Of a stretch of DNA of 64,000 bases, positions 15,964 to 24,425 are shown piece after piece (within the stretch, counting starts at the first letter, position 1; each line of letters opens with the position of its first letter). The stretch is from contig PHBH01000031.1 in assembly GCA_002840535.1 (NCBI GenBank), positions 1-64,000 on the forward strand, read 5' to 3'. The notes under the pieces were generated by a model, which made no database searches, was not told where the DNA came from, and saw nothing but the letters and a program-made list of their open reading frames with translations. The stretch comes from Deltaproteobacteria bacterium HGW-Deltaproteobacteria-15 (GTDB lineage Bacteria > Desulfobacterota > DSM-4660 > Desulfatiglandales > HGW-15). The position numbers and the translations under genes were made by a program.

Positions 15964-15986
15964 AATCAGGGAAACCCTGATTTTTG
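15964..15986. terminator. Strong hairpin in the 15.6-16.4 kb gene-poor gap
   Basis: AATCAGGG and CCCTGATT form an 8-bp stem with an AAA loop followed on + by a T run. On - a T run follows after three bases. A second 9-bp hairpin AAAATCTGC/GCAGATTTT is at 15907-15933. The rest of 15558-16402 holds no supported gene apart from the small frames noted. A short untranslated RNA ending at this hairpin is possible. Confidence 0.5.
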
Positions 15987-16402
15987 AAAAATGAGGTTAA
16001 CCCCTTTCCTGACATGGAATAACTGGGAAGGCCGAATGCGCGATCAGCGACGCCACAGACGTCGATTTCGATTTGTGCTTGACACAACGGCCAAATCTTC
16101 TGTATTCCTCCAACCGAAAAGCGGGTTCCTTTCACCGGTCGCATGCCATACCCGGGGTGGGTGTGGCAATTCGCCACGCAAAAAAGGCTCTATAGCAGAT
16201 CTTTTGGCTGCATAACAATGGTTTCCGTCAACTTTTTGTCACCCCATTCTTGCCCGCACAAACCAAATCACCCTATGATTTCAAACTCTTTGAAACACAT
16301 GGATGCCACGGAATCATGGCATGACTTCTGCTTTCCAATGATCGATGCAGATTTTTTTGTAAGATGAGAGGGCACGAGGTGCGACTCTTTGGATGAGCGT
16401 CG

Positions 16403-17554
16403 ATGATATTCTCAAAACGCAAGTCTAATTCGAACCCGAAAGAAGCGATTCTGAGGGGTGTCTATATCGCCAACTTGAGGGTCTCCGGGAAAAGAGTTGA
16501 GGATGACCGCTCGCTGAAACAGCCCCACCTGCACAGAAGACGTTTGTTGTTTACGGTCCTGCTGGCGGCGGTCTTCTGTTTTTTCCCCGGCCCGGGATCT
16601 TCCCTTCCTGAAAATGAAAAATCGTCCATGACGGCCGTGGTCCTGCCGCCAATCGAACCCGATGATTCCTTTTCCTATTCAGGGCCGGAAACGCCATGGC
16701 CTCTTCCGCTCTTCGACCTGGTCCGGGCAAGTACGGCAAGTGCGCTCCCGGGTATTCCGGACCAGGAGTTAACAGAACTCGGCGATCCCAATCTCATCGG
16801 GTACACCTTATTGGTTTCCCGGGACGATCCGGTCCGGCTCATATCGCTATTCGGTCTTGGCATAAGAAACATCGTGATCGATCCGGGGCATGGCGGAATC
16901 GACCCGGGCGCGGTGGGGGCCATGGGAACAAAGGAGAAAGAAATTACACTCGATGTGGCGCTCCAGCTCAAGAACAGATTGAGCCGTATCGGAGCTTACA
17001 ATGTCCTGCTCACCCGCGAAAGCGACCGGACCATGCCTTTGGCCAAGAGGGTGCAATTTGCAAGAGACAATAGGGCGGACCTGTTTATTTCCTTGCACGT
17101 CAATGCGCTGCCCAATCAGTCAGTCAATGTCGTTGAGACCTACTACTTCGGGCCTCCACTGAGTGCCGAGACACTTCGGCTTGCTGAACAGGAAAACAAA
17201 GAATCCCACTATGCCGTACAGGAACTGAGCGCGATCATCCAGGATTTTGGAAACACCGTTAAACGTCAGGAATCAGCCATGCTCGCCGCCTCCATCCAGG
17301 AAAGCCTCTGCAGGAATGTAAAGAACCATGATGCCGGAGTGCTTGATGTCGGCATCAAGATGGCGCCGTTTGTCGTCCTCTCTCAAGTAGAGGCCCCAAG
17401 CGTGCTCGTGGAGATTTCCTGCCTCACGAAGGAGAAGGAAGAAGCGAAGTTGGCTTCAGAGAAATATCGTGAGGAAATTGCGTCTTTCTTGGAAGAAGGT
17501 ATTCTCGGGTATTTGGGAAAACAACAATTTAACATCAGTAGGTGGGAAAGATGA
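16403..17554 (+). CDS. N-acetylmuramoyl-L-alanine amidase (Amidase_3)
   Basis: The enzyme cleaves the amide bond between muramic acid and the stem peptide in peptidoglycan. The 383-residue protein has a membrane or signal segment near residues 47-62 after a long basic N-terminus, a low-complexity linker, and an Amidase_3 domain from about 150. The zinc site is visible as His163 (IDPGHGGIDPG), Glu180 (KEKEITLD) and His in LFISLHVNAL, with the catalytic Glu in VLVEISCLT. It resembles AmiC-type division amidases but no AMIN domain is seen. Its stop overlaps the start of the MamK-like gene by 4 bp, so the two are co-translated. The start codon lacks a strong ribosome site and could be downstream. 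Confidence 0.85.
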   Translation: MIFSKRKSNSNPKEAILRGVYIANLRVSGKRVEDDRSLKQPHLHRRRLLFTVLLAAVFCFFPGPGSSLPENEKSSMTAVVLPPIEPDDSFSYSGPETPWPLPLFDLVRASTASALPGIPDQELTELGDPNLIGYTLLVSRDDPVRLISLFGLGIRNIVIDPGHGGIDPGAVGAMGTKEKEITLDVALQLKNRLSRIGAYNVLLTRESDRTMPLAKRVQFARDNRADLFISLHVNALPNQSVNVVETYYFGPPLSAETLRLAEQENKESHYAVQELSAIIQDFGNTVKRQESAMLAASIQESLCRNVKNHDAGVLDVGIKMAPFVVLSQVEAPSVLVEISCLTKEKEEAKLASEKYREEIASFLEEGILGYLGKQQFNISRWER

Positions 17555-18588
17555 ATGCAAAACTGAAGAATGCGGAAAAAGAGTTTCTCAGCGTCGGTAT
17601 CGACTTGGGCACTTCCAAGAGCGCCATTTCGGCGAGCAATGGCAACCGGAAATGGTTGGAGAGTTTTGTCGGATGGCCGAAAGATTTTATCGCCCTGAAA
17701 GTGGTGGGCAAACCGGTACTGTTCGGAAAAGACGCCTTGAAGAACAGATTGTCCCTTGAAATTTGCCGGCCGCTGGAACGTGGTGTCATCAAGGAAGGCT
17801 CCGCGCGAAGCGAAGCAGCGGTCAAGGAACTGATCGGCCACCTGATCCAGTTAGCCCGATCCGAGGACGGTTCTAAAAATATTCGGGCGGTGGTGGGAGT
17901 ACCGGCAGAATCCCTCAAGGTCAACAAGCTGGCAATCAAGCGCGCCGTAGCGGATTTCGCAGATTCGATCATGGTGGTGTCGGAACCCTTTTCGGTAGCT
18001 TACGGACTCAACGCCTTGAACAACGCCATGGTCATCGACATAGGGGCGGGCACAATGGATTTTTGCATCATGCACGGGACAATTCCGTCTGAAGAGGACC
18101 AGAGGACGATATTTACCGCAGGCGACTACATCGACCAACAGCTGGAAAGCCTCTTGCACGAGCGCCACCCTGATGCCGATTTCACACTCAATATGGTTCG
18201 TTGTTTCAAAGAGCAACACAGTTTCGTGGGCGAACCCGGTGAGCCCGTGATGGTGGAAATACCGGTAGACGGCAAACCCACCATGCACGATGTCACCAGG
18301 GAGATGAAAGCCGCCTGTGAAAGCGTACTGCCAGGAATGCTCGAAACGACCCTTGAACTCATCGCGGGTTTTGATCCGGAGTATCAGAAAGGGATTCGAA
18401 ACAATATTATCCTGGCAGGAGGGGGAAGTCAGATAAGAGGACTGCGCGAGTACCTCGAAGGGGCGCTTAGAGAGTACGGCCCCTGCTCTGTTCACTCTGT
18501 TGAAGATCCTCTTTTTGGGGGTTCCGACGGCGCCCTTGCCCTCGCCGTGGATATGCCTGACGAATACTGGGAGAATTGTTCGGTTTAG
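17551..18588 (+). CDS. MamK-like bacterial actin
   Basis: This 345-residue actin-fold ATPase shows the phosphate-binding motifs GIDLGTS (16-22) and VIDIGAGTMD (161-170), the hinge VVSEPFSVAYGL (142-153), and the adenosine motif LAGGGSQIRGL (288-298). Several blocks match magnetosome filament protein MamK rather than MreB, ParM or FtsA: GWPKD (41-45), GTIPSEEDQ (176-184), the ERHP plus KEQHSFVG pair (204-227) and a C-terminus ending near EYW. MamK forms filaments that align magnetosomes, but homologues exist in non-magnetic bacteria. No other mam gene is nearby. ATG 17551 follows AGGTGGG and overlaps the amidase stop (ATGA), pointing to a role with cell-wall hydrolysis or division. Confidence 0.8.
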   Translation: MNAKLKNAEKEFLSVGIDLGTSKSAISASNGNRKWLESFVGWPKDFIALKVVGKPVLFGKDALKNRLSLEICRPLERGVIKEGSARSEAAVKELIGHLIQLARSEDGSKNIRAVVGVPAESLKVNKLAIKRAVADFADSIMVVSEPFSVAYGLNALNNAMVIDIGAGTMDFCIMHGTIPSEEDQRTIFTAGDYIDQQLESLLHERHPDADFTLNMVRCFKEQHSFVGEPGEPVMVEIPVDGKPTMHDVTREMKAACESVLPGMLETTLELIAGFDPEYQKGIRNNIILAGGGSQIRGLREYLEGALREYGPCSVHSVEDPLFGGSDGALALAVDMPDEYWENCSV

Positions 18589-18653
18589 TTCTCACAAAAC
18601 CCTCCACCTCTGACCCGAAGAGGTTCTCCCGATCCGGGGTAAGGAGGAGCATA

Positions 18654-18735
18654 TCAGTGTTCAGTGTTCAGTGTTCAGTGTTCAGTGTTCAGTGTTCAGT
18701 GTTCAGAGTTCAGTGTTCAGCGTTCAGTGTTCAGC
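18654..18735 (+). repeat. 7-bp tandem array (GTTCAGT)n
   Basis: Roughly eleven copies of GTTCAGT/TTCAGTG, nearly perfect, lie 65 bp after the actin gene stop. It belongs to the same family as the arrays at 7126-7224 and 7472-7547. The rest of 18589-19056 has no gene. Confidence 0.9.
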
Positions 18736-18923
18736 CGCCTGCAGACAACGCGGCAAGATTAATCGATATTCAGCGTTGAACCCCGTTCGAGGGGCCCACC
18801 TGAGGCCAGAGCCGTAGGGCGGGGTGAGCGAAACGAAGCCTTGCGATTTTACAGTTTGCCGGAATCGGTACGCACCGACCTTCCGCTCCCCTGCCAAGCC
18901 GTTCACAGCCTGTCTCAAGCAAA

Positions 18924-18953
18924 GGGGCCCGGTCCAGCAAAGGACCAGGCCCC
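18924..18953. terminator. GC-rich hairpin between convergent genes
   Basis: GGGGCC-C-GGTCC pairs with GGACC-A-GGCCCC around a 6-nt loop. It lies between the convergent actin (+) and iorB (-) genes, where a bidirectional terminator would be expected, although no long T run follows. Confidence 0.55.
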
Positions 18954-19056
18954 TCATGTTATCTCCATTCCAACCTGCCACGAAGGAAAGTCAGTATCGA
19001 CAAGCGCTGATGCGATAGAGCTATCCGGAAATTCCCGATTTTCGGACTGACACGAG

Positions 19057-19653
19057 TTACATCTGCGCGGCCGCAGCCTTCTTGCCCAGATCAAAGGCCT
19101 TCAGATTGCTCTCCAGAAAGGCCTTCTTGGTGGATGCGGCGATCGTCTCCTTCATCTTCTCTTCTGTCACGGGGAGTGAGTTTGTCGCGAACAAGGCCCC
19201 GAGCATGACCATGTTGAGGGAAAGAGCATTGCCCGCCTCTTCCGCAAGATCGTTTCCGCGAACGGCAATCACCTTTCCCACTTTGGCGGGGAGCTTTTTC
19301 AGAAACTCATCCACCTCAGGATATTTCCCCTGTCCCACAGCGACCGTAAAAGGAGGTTGGGGCTGGGAGTTGCTGATGACAAGGCTGTTCTTGTGGCACT
19401 TTCCGACGATGCGCATTGTCTCCAGCGGCTCGAAGCTCACCAGGACGTCCGCTTCCCCGGCCGAGACGATCGGACTCGTCACCTCCCCTATCAGCACGGC
19501 CGATTCGACAACCCCTCCCCTCTGCGCCATACCATGGATTTCACTCACCACGACAGGGATCCCCATGGAAAGCGCAGCCTGTCCGAGAAGGTTGGATGCC
19601 AGAAGGTTGCCCTGGCCGCCTACTCCTACGAAAATACATCTCTTTGTCTCCAT
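19057..19653 (-). CDS. iorB: Indolepyruvate:ferredoxin oxidoreductase beta subunit
   Basis: The 198-residue protein starts with the glycine-rich CIFVGVGGQGNLLASNLLG, then SEIHGMAQRGGVVESAVLIG, the gamma-domain signature of 2-oxoacid:ferredoxin oxidoreductases. With the alpha subunit it decarboxylates aryl pyruvates (from Trp, Phe and Tyr transamination) to arylacetyl-CoA, reducing ferredoxin in the cytoplasm. It lies 13 bp after iorA and is clearly co-transcribed. Length and motifs are those of complete IorB. Confidence 0.92.
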   Translation of the reverse strand: METKRCIFVGVGGQGNLLASNLLGQAALSMGIPVVVSEIHGMAQRGGVVESAVLIGEVTSPIVSAGEADVLVSFEPLETMRIVGKCHKNSLVISNSQPQPPFTVAVGQGKYPEVDEFLKKLPAKVGKVIAVRGNDLAEEAGNALSLNMVMLGALFATNSLPVTEEKMKETIAASTKKAFLESNLKAFDLGKKAAAAQM

Positions 19654-19666
19654 GTGCTCCTCCCTC

Positions 19667-21517
19667 TTATCCTTTCACCGGCGTGATGGCATTCTCAGGA
19701 CAGACCTGCGCACACACCGCGCAGCCGATGCATAGGTTCTTGTTGATGGCAACCCGGTCCCCTTCCAGGAACATGGCCGGGCAGGCAAGCGTGTTGATGC
19801 AGTCGCGATGGTTCTTGCACTTTTCCAGGTTGACCGTGAAGGGTTTTGCCTTCCTGCCTTTGCCGGTCGCTCTTGCGAAGAGAGGGCAGATCTCCTTGGA
19901 GATGATGACGGAGAGACCGTCGTATTCCTGAGTTGCCTTGACGGCTTCAATCGTCTTTTTTACGTTGAAAGGTTTCACGACATGAACGTCCTGAACTCCG
20001 CACCCCCTGACAACGGCCTCGATGGAGATCTGGGGCAGATTCACCCCGAGCGGGGTGGCATCCATACCCGGATGGGGCTGATGGCCGGTCATCGCGGTCG
20101 TCTCGTTGTCCAGGATGACCAGCGTGAACTTGTGATTGTTGTGGACGGCATTGACCAGACCCGTGATCCCGGAATGGAAAAAGGTGGAGTCTCCGATAAA
20201 GGCTGTCACCTTCTGATCCGTGGATCGGGAGAACCCGCAGGACGAGCTGACCGATGAACCCATGCAGATGACGAAATCCGCCATGGAGATCGGGGGCAGG
20301 AGCCCAAGGGTATAACAGCCGATGTCGGTCGGGTACACCGCGTCTTTGCCGTAGACCTGTTTTATGGCATAGTAGGTCGCCCGGTGCGGGCAGCCCGGGC
20401 AGAGTGTGGGCGGTCTGCCGGGGAGAGCCGGAAGATCCGAGGTGTCCACCGGGCTCTTCCACGCATAATCCACCCCGAAGAATGTGGACATGGCCTCTCT
20501 CACCATGCGCGGGTCGTACTCGAAAAGCTTCGAGAGCTTGCCGACACCCTTCCCCTTGATGGGAATGGTGATACCGTTCTCCTGCGCAATGGATCGGATC
20601 TCGTTCTCGAAGATGGGCTCGAGCTCCTCAACCACGAGGACCTTGTCGACCTGCTTCAGAAATCCGAGGATTGTCTCTTTGGGCATGGGCCAGGAGAAAC
20701 GCAGCTTCAGGAAGGAGACTTTGTCCTTGATCCCGAGATCGGTCACCGCATCCCATGCGTAATCCACGGCCACACTGTTGGCCACTACTCCCCACTTGCC
20801 TTTCCCCACAATCTCGTTGTAGGGCGACTTCTCCGAGATCGCAAGGGCGCGATCGTTCTTCTCCAGGAGCTCCTTGTGAAGCTGTCTTGAAACCGCCGGG
20901 ACACAGACAAAGTGGAAAGGGTTCTTCTTGAAAAATCCCTTGGGCTTTCTTTCCTTCATGGGCCCAAGCTTCACCGCCCCTCTGATATGCGCCAGCCGTG
21001 TGGTTGTCCTCACAATGACCGGGACCTCCAGTTGCTCGGACAGATCGAAGGCATACACGACCATGTCCTTCATCTCCTGGGGGGTGGTCGGCTCCAGCAT
21101 GGGAAGGCCCGAGAGCCTTGCGTAGTAGCGATTGTCCTGCTCATTCTGGCTGGAGAAAAGGGACGGATCGTCCGCATTGATCACCACCATTCCCCCCTTG
21201 ACGCCGGTGTAGGCGAGAGTCATCAGGGGGTCGGAGGCCACGTTCAACCCCACGTGTTTCATGGTGACCATGGTCCTTACACCGCTGACTGCCGCACCCG
21301 CGCCCACCTCCAGAGCAACCTTTTCATTTGTCGAATATTCGAAATAGAGATCGGTTTCCTTGCTGATGGCAAAGAATTGCTCAGGGATTTCCGACGAGGG
21401 TGTTCCCGGATAGCAGGTCGCAAATGCCACCCCTGCCTCGAGGGCCCCACGGGCTATCGCCTCGTTGCCTAGTAGGAGCATCTCCTTTCCAGGAGCATCT
21501 TCGAGTAACTTGTGCAT
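19667..21517 (-). CDS. iorA: Indolepyruvate:ferredoxin oxidoreductase alpha subunit
   Basis: This 616-residue subunit has an N-terminal pyrimidine-binding domain (GVAFATCYPGTPSSEIPEQF), a central CPGCPHRATYY motif and a C-terminal thiamine-diphosphate domain (IGDSTFFHSGITGLVNAV; LDNETTAMTGHQPHPG). It ends in a ferredoxin-like domain with CKNHRDCINTLACP and CIGCAVCAQVCP for two 4Fe-4S clusters. All features of functional IorA are present. The acyl-CoA synthetase upstream, in the same direction, could exchange CoA on the aryl-acid products, so the three genes may form an aromatic amino acid fermentation unit, conserving energy as ferredoxin and acyl-CoA. Confidence 0.94.
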   Translation of the reverse strand: MHKLLEDAPGKEMLLLGNEAIARGALEAGVAFATCYPGTPSSEIPEQFFAISKETDLYFEYSTNEKVALEVGAGAAVSGVRTMVTMKHVGLNVASDPLMTLAYTGVKGGMVVINADDPSLFSSQNEQDNRYYARLSGLPMLEPTTPQEMKDMVVYAFDLSEQLEVPVIVRTTTRLAHIRGAVKLGPMKERKPKGFFKKNPFHFVCVPAVSRQLHKELLEKNDRALAISEKSPYNEIVGKGKWGVVANSVAVDYAWDAVTDLGIKDKVSFLKLRFSWPMPKETILGFLKQVDKVLVVEELEPIFENEIRSIAQENGITIPIKGKGVGKLSKLFEYDPRMVREAMSTFFGVDYAWKSPVDTSDLPALPGRPPTLCPGCPHRATYYAIKQVYGKDAVYPTDIGCYTLGLLPPISMADFVICMGSSVSSSCGFSRSTDQKVTAFIGDSTFFHSGITGLVNAVHNNHKFTLVILDNETTAMTGHQPHPGMDATPLGVNLPQISIEAVVRGCGVQDVHVVKPFNVKKTIEAVKATQEYDGLSVIISKEICPLFARATGKGRKAKPFTVNLEKCKNHRDCINTLACPAMFLEGDRVAINKNLCIGCAVCAQVCPENAITPVKG

Positions 21518-21559
21518 CTTGCCCTCCTCTTATTTATGGTCTCGATTAGTACCAGCTCA

Positions 21560-21691
21560 GCCACGAAGTCACAAAGGCACAAAGAAAGAACATGAAACCC
21601 AAAATGGCACATGGGAGCCTTTGGGTGCGCCTCAACCGAAACGGTTTCACGAGAGTGGAATTCAATCTTTGTGGCTTAGTGCCTTTGTGGC
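21560..21691. repeat. ACAAAG/CTTTGT intergenic hairpin, copy 2
   Basis: GCCACGAAGTCACAAAGG at the left pairs with CTTAGTGCCTTTGTGGC at the right around an extended middle part. It lies between iorA and the acyl-CoA synthetase gene. Confidence 0.75.
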
Positions 21692-21702
21692 TGATCACCA
21701 CG

Positions 21703-23274
21703 TTATAGTTTGAAGCTTTCGGAAAATCCCGCGTATTTCTTGCGCAGTTTCGGTTTCTCGATCTTGCCTGTGGGGTTTCTCGGCACATCATCAAAGAAGA
21801 GCTTCCTGGGTCTCTTGTACCTCGGCAAGGCCTCACAGTATTTGTTCACTTCAGCTTCGGTCATTTCTTTCCCGGGTTTGGGTTTGATGATGGCCGCCAC
21901 GATCTCTCCGAGACGTTCATCAGGGATGCCGATCACTGCGGCATCCTGGATCTTCGCATTGGCCATGAGGAAACTCTCGATCTCCACAGGGAAGATATTC
22001 TCCCCGCCGGTAATGATGATGTCCTTTTTCCTGTCCACGATCCAGATGAATCCATCCTCGTCGAACCGGGCCATGTCCCCTGTGAGAAGCCAGCCGTCCT
22101 TCAGAGTATTTCGAGTCGCTTCAGGATTCTTGTAGTATTCTTTCATAACGCCGGGGCCTTTGATCGCCAATTCCCCGGAGCTGCCTCTCGGGACATCCTT
22201 GACCTGATCGTCCACAATGCGGCATTCCCAATCGAACCCGGGAAGACCGATGGCCCCCACCTTGTGAAGATTTTCCATACCAAGGTGGACGCAACCCGGG
22301 CCCGTGGATTCGCTCAGCCCATAGGTGGTGTCATAGTCATGGCGAGGGAAAACCCGCTTCCAGTTGTTGATCAGGCTCGCCGGAACAGGCTGGGCTCCGA
22401 TATGCATAAGCCTCCACTGATCCAGCCTGTAGTCTTTCAGCGCGATTTCCCCTCTTTCGATGGCCACCAGGATGTCTTGCGCCCAGGGCACCAGGAGCCA
22501 GACAATAGTGCACTGCTCCTCGGAAACGGCCTCGAGTATCCACTGGGGTTTTATGCCTTTTAAGATGACCGCCCTTGCGCCGACGATGAAGTTGCCGAAC
22601 CAGTGCATCTTTGCCCCGGTGTGGTAGAGGGGGGGGATGCATAGAAAGTTGTCTTTGTGAGTCTGATTGTGATGGCGGTTTTCCAGGACACAGGAAAATT
22701 CGAGATTCCTCTGGGTCAGAAGGATCGGCTTGGGCCTGCCTGTAGTGCCCGATGTGAAATACAGGGCCGCGTCGTCCAATAGGCCGACCGAAACGTCAGG
22801 CGGAGCGGTTGACGCCTCACGAATGAAAACGTCGAAGTGCTCGGCATATTTCGGCATCATGTTCGTGGGGCCCAGAAAGACAAAGTCTTTGAGGCCTCTC
22901 AGATCGGGTTGGATGGCATCCACCCGTTCGATGAAATCTTCCCCGAAGAGGATCGTTCTCGCCTCGGCGATTTCCACGCAATACCGGATATCCTCTGCCG
23001 TGAAGCGGAAGTTGAGGGGCACCGCCCAGGCGCCTGTCCGGAGAATCCCGAAATACGCGGGCAGCCATTCCAGGCAGTTCATCATCAGATGGACGACCTT
23101 GTCTCCCTTCCCAACCCCTTTCGCAATCAGCGCATTGGCCACCTTGTTCGCAATCTCATCGAACTGTTTCCAGGTGATCTCTCTTCTCTTCCCCGTAGCC
23201 CCGTCTCTCTCCACCAGGGCCGTCTCGTTTCCGTACATTCTGCCATTACGCGCAAGGATCTCTCCGATGATCAT
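21703..23274 (-). CDS. AMP-forming acyl-CoA synthetase (FadD-like)
   Basis: The 523-residue ANL-superfamily enzyme activates a carboxylic acid with ATP and CoA. The P-loop motif YFTSGTTGRPKP is near residue 172, the A5 motif TYGLSESTGPG near 317, and the hinge block LLTGDMARFDEDGFIWIVDRKKD near 393-415. The C-terminal lysine lies in NPTGKIEKPKLRKKY near 507. These residues indicate a complete enzyme. Substrate class (fatty, aryl or arylacetic) is not determined. Position before iorAB suggests arylacetate or another product of amino acid breakdown. The ATG start has no strong ribosome site. Confidence 0.9.
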   Translation of the reverse strand: MIIGEILARNGRMYGNETALVERDGATGKRREITWKQFDEIANKVANALIAKGVGKGDKVVHLMMNCLEWLPAYFGILRTGAWAVPLNFRFTAEDIRYCVEIAEARTILFGEDFIERVDAIQPDLRGLKDFVFLGPTNMMPKYAEHFDVFIREASTAPPDVSVGLLDDAALYFTSGTTGRPKPILLTQRNLEFSCVLENRHHNQTHKDNFLCIPPLYHTGAKMHWFGNFIVGARAVILKGIKPQWILEAVSEEQCTIVWLLVPWAQDILVAIERGEIALKDYRLDQWRLMHIGAQPVPASLINNWKRVFPRHDYDTTYGLSESTGPGCVHLGMENLHKVGAIGLPGFDWECRIVDDQVKDVPRGSSGELAIKGPGVMKEYYKNPEATRNTLKDGWLLTGDMARFDEDGFIWIVDRKKDIIITGGENIFPVEIESFLMANAKIQDAAVIGIPDERLGEIVAAIIKPKPGKEMTEAEVNKYCEALPRYKRPRKLFFDDVPRNPTGKIEKPKLRKKYAGFSESFKL

Positions 23275-23402
23275 AGCCAGCCCCCAAAAGCTAGATTTTA
23301 GCTACAAAGTGACCATAGAAGATGAACAAAGGATTGTCAAGCAAAATAGCGCGGCTGCCGGAGCGGGATCCTGTTCGTAACCTATTGCCTTATCAGCTAC
23401 TT

Positions 23403-24101
23403 TCAGGATATGGCTTTGGCGATGTGAGCCTGAACAAGGGGAAGGAAAGGCGAGTCCTTGTACTTTGCTGCAAATTCCTTCAGGGTCTCTTTCGATTTTT
23501 CGGTTTGCCCTGTGAGCCTGTAAACCCGGGACAGGCTGAGGGCCGCGAGCTCTGCTGAAGGGTTCTCCGGATTGGACATAATTCTCTTCAGCATCTCCAG
23601 CGCCTTATCGTTCTCTCCCATCTCTTCATAGCAGCCTGCCAGGGCGAGCATGGCGAAGGACCGGTAAGGGCTGTCCCCGTCCGTCTTCTCCAGAAACTGC
23701 AGGTACAGGGGAACGGCCTCGCTATACTTCTTTTCCATGAACTTGAGATGGGCCAGTTCGGGTCGTGCCAACCGCCCCGCCTGGGAGAGGCTGTATTGAT
23801 CGATGACCGTCCTGAAGGATTCCTGGACGCCCTGCAGCTTCTCAGGATCCTCTTTCGGATAAAGGCTCTTCTCCAGGGCATAGTACGCCTCGCTATATGC
23901 GGACTGCCCTTTTTTCTCCACATGTCCGAGGTAGCCCCACACAACGAGGTAAACGACAAGGAGACCGACAAATGCGCCACCGGCATATTTGAACGGTTTC
24001 GCATGATCCCGCACGTACAGCATGGTGCGTCCTGAGAAAGTCAGGAATTCGTCCTCGCTCTTGAGGAGCTCTTTGCGCGATATCTTCTTTGCTGACGCCA
24101 T
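23403..24101 (-). CDS. Membrane-anchored TPR protein (YfgM/PF09976-like)
   Basis: The protein from ATG 24101 has 232 residues: a cytoplasmic N-terminus (ASAKKISRKELLKSEDEFLTF), one transmembrane segment (about residues 40-60, GGAFVGLLVVYLVVWGYLG) and a periplasmic tetratricopeptide region with repeats near 140-165, 170-195 and 200-225. It resembles YfgM-type proteins that associate with the Sec translocon and periplasmic chaperones. GGAG 7-8 nt before ATG 24101 decides the start. Translation further up would read into the neighbouring repeat element. Confidence 0.8.
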   Translation of the reverse strand: MASAKKISRKELLKSEDEFLTFSGRTMLYVRDHAKPFKYAGGAFVGLLVVYLVVWGYLGHVEKKGQSAYSEAYYALEKSLYPKEDPEKLQGVQESFRTVIDQYSLSQAGRLARPELAHLKFMEKKYSEAVPLYLQFLEKTDGDSPYRSFAMLALAGCYEEMGENDKALEMLKRIMSNPENPSAELAALSLSRVYRLTGQTEKSKETLKEFAAKYKDSPFLPLVQAHIAKAIS

Positions 24102-24145
24102 TCGATTCTCCACTTTCCATTTTAGTAGGGCCAAAAGTCCCTGAC

Positions 24146-24305
24146 TATCAAGTTGCTCAAAAACGTCCAGATGAAAGGCGCCCGATGTCCTGAGAAGTGC
24201 GACGTACATGGTAGTACGTCGCAATGACTAAGGATGAGGGCAACGCCGCTCGAAGATCCCGCCGCCTTTTGCGCGGGGAGATGGGCGTTTTTCAGCAACT
24301 TGATA
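24146..24305. repeat. MITE-like element with 20-bp terminal inverted repeats
   Basis: TATCAAGTTGCTCAAAAACG (24146-24165) is inverted with one mismatch at 24286-24305. The centre contains a perfect palindrome GCGACGTAC/GTACGTCGC (24199-24207 and 24214-24222). It has no coding capacity and sits in the divergent gap 24102-24425. Confidence 0.75.
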
Positions 24306-24425
24306 TTGGTGACAAAAAAGGCCAGTGAAGTCAAGGCAAAAAGACCGGTTGTCTTTCTTCTCGAGAACCCTTAATGTGATTACTTTGCTGCACAGTTATT
24401 AAAGCCCCCTTGGCTCCGGCATACG

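Noticed and set aside
16020..16402. Possible riboswitch ahead of the amidase gene
   Set aside because: GTGGCAATTCGCCAC and nearby hairpins were examined, but no known aptamer consensus (such as GEMM) could be fitted.
17551..18588. Calling the actin MreB, FtsA or DnaK
   Set aside because: The motif set and length match MamK better; there are no MreB membrane or mreC/D context genes and no Hsp70 substrate domain.
18654..18735. Possible CRISPR array
   Set aside because: Units are 7 bp with no unique spacers; it is a simple tandem repeat.
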